A stretch of DNA of 50,905 nt from an uncultured Neglectibacter sp. (lineage in GTDB: Bacteria > Bacillota > Clostridia > Oscillospirales > Acutalibacteraceae): the NCBI GenBank assembly GCA_947647615.1, contig CANSKS010000016.1:1-50905 (forward strand), given 5' to 3'. Below the pieces are notes generated by a model. That model did not search any database. It saw only the letters and a list, made by a program, of their open reading frames with translations, and was not told the origin of the DNA. The position numbers and the translations under genes were made by a program. Below are positions 48,078 through 50,905 of this stretch, in pieces. Numbering within the stretch: position 1 is the stretch's first letter; each line of letters begins with the position of its first letter.

Positions 48078-50768
48078 TTACTTGTTGATATATTCCACAA
48101 ACCGCATGAGGATTGCCGCTACTTCGCCCCGCTTGGCGCTGCCGGTGGGGTTGAGTTTACCGTCCGAGCTGCCCTTCATGAGCCCGGCGTTGCAGGCCCA
48201 TTCCAGGGCGTCCTTGGCGTAGCCGCTCACGTTTCCGGAGTCGGGGAAGGAAGCGAGGTTCGTACGGCCGGCAGTGTCTACGCCGTAGGCCTTGGCGTAG
48301 CGGTACAGGAAGGTTGCCAGCTGTTCACGGGTCACGTCCCGGCCGGGGGCAAAGCTGTTGCCGCCTGTGCCCTCAACAATCTTGTTTTCTGCGCCCCAGG
48401 CCACAGCCTCGGCAAAGTAATCGTCCCCGCTCACGTCGCCAAAGCTTACCGAGCTGCCCTTGGGCGTGCTCTCCAAGCGGTGGAGGACGGTGACCATCAT
48501 GCCCCGGGTCATGGTGGTATTGGGGGAGAAGCTGGTGTCGGATGTGCCCTTAAAGAGCTGGCGGCTGAACGCGAAGCCAATGGCGCCTTCCTTATCGGCC
48601 CAATGGCCTTGTGTATCCACAAAAGCTTTCTCCACGGTCAGCAGCTTGATCTTGGCACTGCCCTTTAAGGGGAAACGCATTTCCTCTTTCCCGGAAATAG
48701 ACTTGGGAATTATGGTCTCGTTGCCGTTTTCATCTACCAAATAGGCCACAGTGCTGCTGGTGACGTTCTCGGCGGGGATAACGGCCTTCATGGGCTGGGC
48801 CAGGGCCTTTACTACGGTATTGTCTTTTTTCACGTCAATGGACACGGTCTCGTCATCGTTGACGGCGGCCGATACGGTCACGTTGCCGGCCCCACGGCCC
48901 AACTCGGTTAAAGCTGCGCTGGGCAGGGTGATGTCCGCCACGGGCGTCTCAACTGTCAAGTCGGTCTTAGCCGCGCCCACGCCTGTGACCGTGCTGGCGG
49001 GCAGAGTCACGTTGGCAGCGGTAATGTCTTCCTTGGGCTCCACCTTCACGGTCACCTCGCCGGTGCCGGGCTGCTTGGCGGCCTCTACCAGGCTTGCGCC
49101 GTCGCTGCTGCTTACGGTGGTGTTAGCCGTGCCGCCGCTTACCGTGGGGGTAGTGGTCACTTCGTCTTTGGGGGCGGGGGCAGGCGTGGGGGTGCTAGGC
49201 GTGCTCGGGCCGCTGGGGTCAGTGGCGGGCGGGGTTTCGGTTGGCTTCTTTGCGCCACAGATACAGGTATCGCCTGTCTGGTCATATACGTGGGCGGCAA
49301 TGCCATACTTTTTCGGGTTCCCCGTTAGGTCACAACCTTCTGCGGTACATTCGTGCCAATGGTTATCTTCATCACTTTTCCACTCACCATCACCATTATG
49401 TGTATGCTCGGTGGGTTCTGTCGTGCCATCGGGCCAGGGAATAAGTGTACCTCTTAGCGGCATCCTATAATAGTTAGACTTCCCGCCGTTTCCTGTAGCT
49501 ATCCATTCGTATGCTTTTCCTTTTTCGACAATAGGAGCCGTACAATTACCTTGGTTATCATATGTCACATCTTTCCAACGCAAACCTATGTCTTGTAGCG
49601 ACAAGTCGTCTGACTTCCAGTTAAAGAAAAATCTATCTAATGTTGGTTTTCCATCGGGGAAATCTTTTTCATCTGGGGTTCCAATTATAGGGTTTGTGAC
49701 TTTAATGGTATAGACAGCATCTTTTACAATAGAAAATTCTACGTCACCCATATAGGCAAAACAGCTTTTCCCATTACCGTCTTCTTCAGTAATTTGATAC
49801 TGTGCGACATAACGCCCCGGCTGAGTGGGAGGGGTGGTCATCGTTTTATTCGTCGTATCCGAATAATCAGGAATACTGGAATCGTGTGTAAAGTATCTCC
49901 ACAACGTGATGGGATAGTTTTCTACGGATTCTGCCATCGTAGGTGCGTGGGGCTGTCCATCATAGGTAAAAACAGTCTCGGCAGGGCGGGGAATGGCCAC
50001 TACGTGTTTATCTGTATATGAAATGTGATAGGCGACTTTACTAGCGGTCTCATTTGGAAAATAGCCGCCATCAGGAGTTACATCAGCTACCACAACATCC
50101 GGGATAGGAGTACCGTATTGCGGGTCTTTCTTTATTTCGAAAGGCTCTTTGAATGTCAGGAACATCCGGCTATTCCTAAACTCAACCTTTTCTATACAGT
50201 GAGTTGTCCAGCCAATATTCTCAAACTTATTGGGGAAATTAAAAGGTTCATCATTATGATATCCGGGAGAGGATAGGTCGATACCTTCGCTTAGCTGCCT
50301 TTTTGTTATCGTATCATACCCCCCGGTGGGACACAAATATACACCTTCCTCTACATTTATATGCATCCCCAAAATACCTTTGACACCTTTTATTTCTGGC
50401 TCTAGATAGGTTGTATGATTGGTGATATTTACTGTTACGTTTGGCAACGTTTCAGGAATTGACAACTCATATAATGCAGATTCGCTCTCAGGAAGCACAA
50501 GGCTTTCCCTTTTTACTGTCACTTCCTTGTCATTGCCAGAAGTACTTGTCTCAACGGTACCTTCGGCTGTAAAAGTGCCAGTAGTTTGGTTGCTTTCCGT
50601 TCCGTAGGTGACGGTAAGCGACACATCCCGTGAACCATCAAAGACACGGTCTTCGGCAACAATACTTTTAATGGTAACCGGTGTTTTCGTTTCCGTAGCC
50701 CACGCCACCACTGGCACACACCCCACCAGCAAACAAACTGCCAACAGGACGGACAAAATTTTTTTCAT
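48078..50768 (-). CDS. Large secreted SLH-domain surface protein
   Basis: An 896-residue secreted protein. Signal peptide ILSVLLAVCLLVGCVPVVAWA, a long beta-rich region (about 27-440), a His/Cys block (HTHNGDGEW, HWHECTAEGCD, CICGAKK), a Pro/Thr linker (PTETPPATDPSGPSTPSTPTP), an Ala/Val/Thr-rich beta region, and three SLH modules at the end (FVDTQGHWADKEG, FGDVSGDDYFAEAVAWG, FPDSGNVSGYAKDALEW). SLH modules bind pyruvylated wall polymers. The first 440 codons are visibly more AT-rich than the rest. AGGAGGAG precedes the ATG. An attenuator-like hairpin sits 26 bases upstream. Confidence 0.92.
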   Translation of the reverse strand: MKKILSVLLAVCLLVGCVPVVAWATETKTPVTIKSIVAEDRVFDGSRDVSLTVTYGTESNQTTGTFTAEGTVETSTSGNDKEVTVKRESLVLPESESALYELSIPETLPNVTVNITNHTTYLEPEIKGVKGILGMHINVEEGVYLCPTGGYDTITKRQLSEGIDLSSPGYHNDEPFNFPNKFENIGWTTHCIEKVEFRNSRMFLTFKEPFEIKKDPQYGTPIPDVVVADVTPDGGYFPNETASKVAYHISYTDKHVVAIPRPAETVFTYDGQPHAPTMAESVENYPITLWRYFTHDSSIPDYSDTTNKTMTTPPTQPGRYVAQYQITEEDGNGKSCFAYMGDVEFSIVKDAVYTIKVTNPIIGTPDEKDFPDGKPTLDRFFFNWKSDDLSLQDIGLRWKDVTYDNQGNCTAPIVEKGKAYEWIATGNGGKSNYYRMPLRGTLIPWPDGTTEPTEHTHNGDGEWKSDEDNHWHECTAEGCDLTGNPKKYGIAAHVYDQTGDTCICGAKKPTETPPATDPSGPSTPSTPTPAPAPKDEVTTTPTVSGGTANTTVSSSDGASLVEAAKQPGTGEVTVKVEPKEDITAANVTLPASTVTGVGAAKTDLTVETPVADITLPSAALTELGRGAGNVTVSAAVNDDETVSIDVKKDNTVVKALAQPMKAVIPAENVTSSTVAYLVDENGNETIIPKSISGKEEMRFPLKGSAKIKLLTVEKAFVDTQGHWADKEGAIGFAFSRQLFKGTSDTSFSPNTTMTRGMMVTVLHRLESTPKGSSVSFGDVSGDDYFAEAVAWGAENKIVEGTGGNSFAPGRDVTREQLATFLYRYAKAYGVDTAGRTNLASFPDSGNVSGYAKDALEWACNAGLMKGSSDGKLNPTGSAKRGEVAAILMRFVEYINK

Positions 50769-50794
50769 GTGATCTCCTCCTCTTTTTTGGATGC

Positions 50795-50828
50795 AAAAAA
50801 GCGCACCCCGCCCAAAGGCAGAGTGCGC
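50795..50828 (-). terminator. Hairpin with U-tract just before the SLH gene
   Basis: On the minus strand 50828-50817 pairs with 50812-50801 over 12 bp (some G-U) with a 4-base loop, then TTTTTT (50800-50795). Only 26 bases remain to the SLH start, too few for a promoter, so it is either the end of an upstream gene beyond the window or a leader attenuator. Confidence 0.8.
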
Positions 50829-50874
50829 CGCTTTTGCAAATTTAGGTATGACGAACCGGCACAGCTAAAATTAG

Positions 50875-50905
<31 letters not shown>

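Overview
The window reads as a chromosomal segment of a moderately GC-rich anaerobic Firmicute, most likely a gut Clostridium relative (Oscillospirales-like). This is an inference from several things: long co-directional housekeeping operons in Bacillota order (topA-trmFO-plsX-rnc-smc-ftsY; infC-rpmI-rplT behind an L20-type leader), SRP RNA directly upstream of dnaX, consensus sigma-A promoters with 17-bp spacers, SLH surface proteins, and a Tn4451-type tnpV remnant. Nearly all genes are on the minus strand.

Layout. 1-1120: accessory DNA (end of an AbiEii-type toxin gene, a small unknown ORF, a frameshifted tnpV) abutting the 3' end of ssrA, a classic integration site. 1124-4972: ssrA, smpB, recR, ybaB, dnaX and SRP RNA. 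5078-10429: a GNAT gene, an NYN-LOTUS protein, two membrane-anchored GH25 lysozyme paralogues (the second lacks key acidic residues), then a plus-strand trio (GNAT, uridine-kinase-like, MarR). 10465-26572: a continuous minus-strand housekeeping run that reads topA, trmFO, plsX, rnc, radical SAM, smc, ftsY, rdgB, yhbY, nadD, yqeK, rsfS, leuS in transcription order; topA has its own consensus promoter. 26699-30207: infC-rpmI-rplT with leader and promoter, a SpoU methyltransferase and dprA.

30290-36756: a large zinc-ribbon membrane protein; a hybrid histidine kinase co-transcribed with a solute-binding lipoprotein; an intergenic stretch with a possible 26-codon ORF. 36824-40621: a decaying ABC-exporter locus. 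Its SLH gene is truncated, a lipoprotein and a permease are fused by an apparent deletion, and a large surface protein carries a frameshift plus an in-frame stop; only the ATPase and one membrane protein look intact. 40798-41987: a MerR/GyrI-like regulator with a textbook 19-bp-spacer MerR promoter, and a 150-bp remnant of an aldo/keto reductase. 42120-47951: serine hydrolase, M42 aminopeptidase, vWA protein, macro-HTH protein, Bcp peroxiredoxin and YaaA, the last four suggesting an oxidative or nucleotide stress group. 48078-50905: a large SLH surface protein preceded by an attenuator-like hairpin and, at the window edge, a tetranucleotide repeat.

Most notable: a radical SAM gene whose cluster-binding motif is in frame only with an ATT start, in the same window as the ATT-initiated infC; an FtsY whose acidic domain is C-terminal instead of N-terminal; the collapsing exporter locus; and the macro-HTH/vWA pair. 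I see no CRISPR array, tRNA cluster, rRNA or complete insertion sequence.
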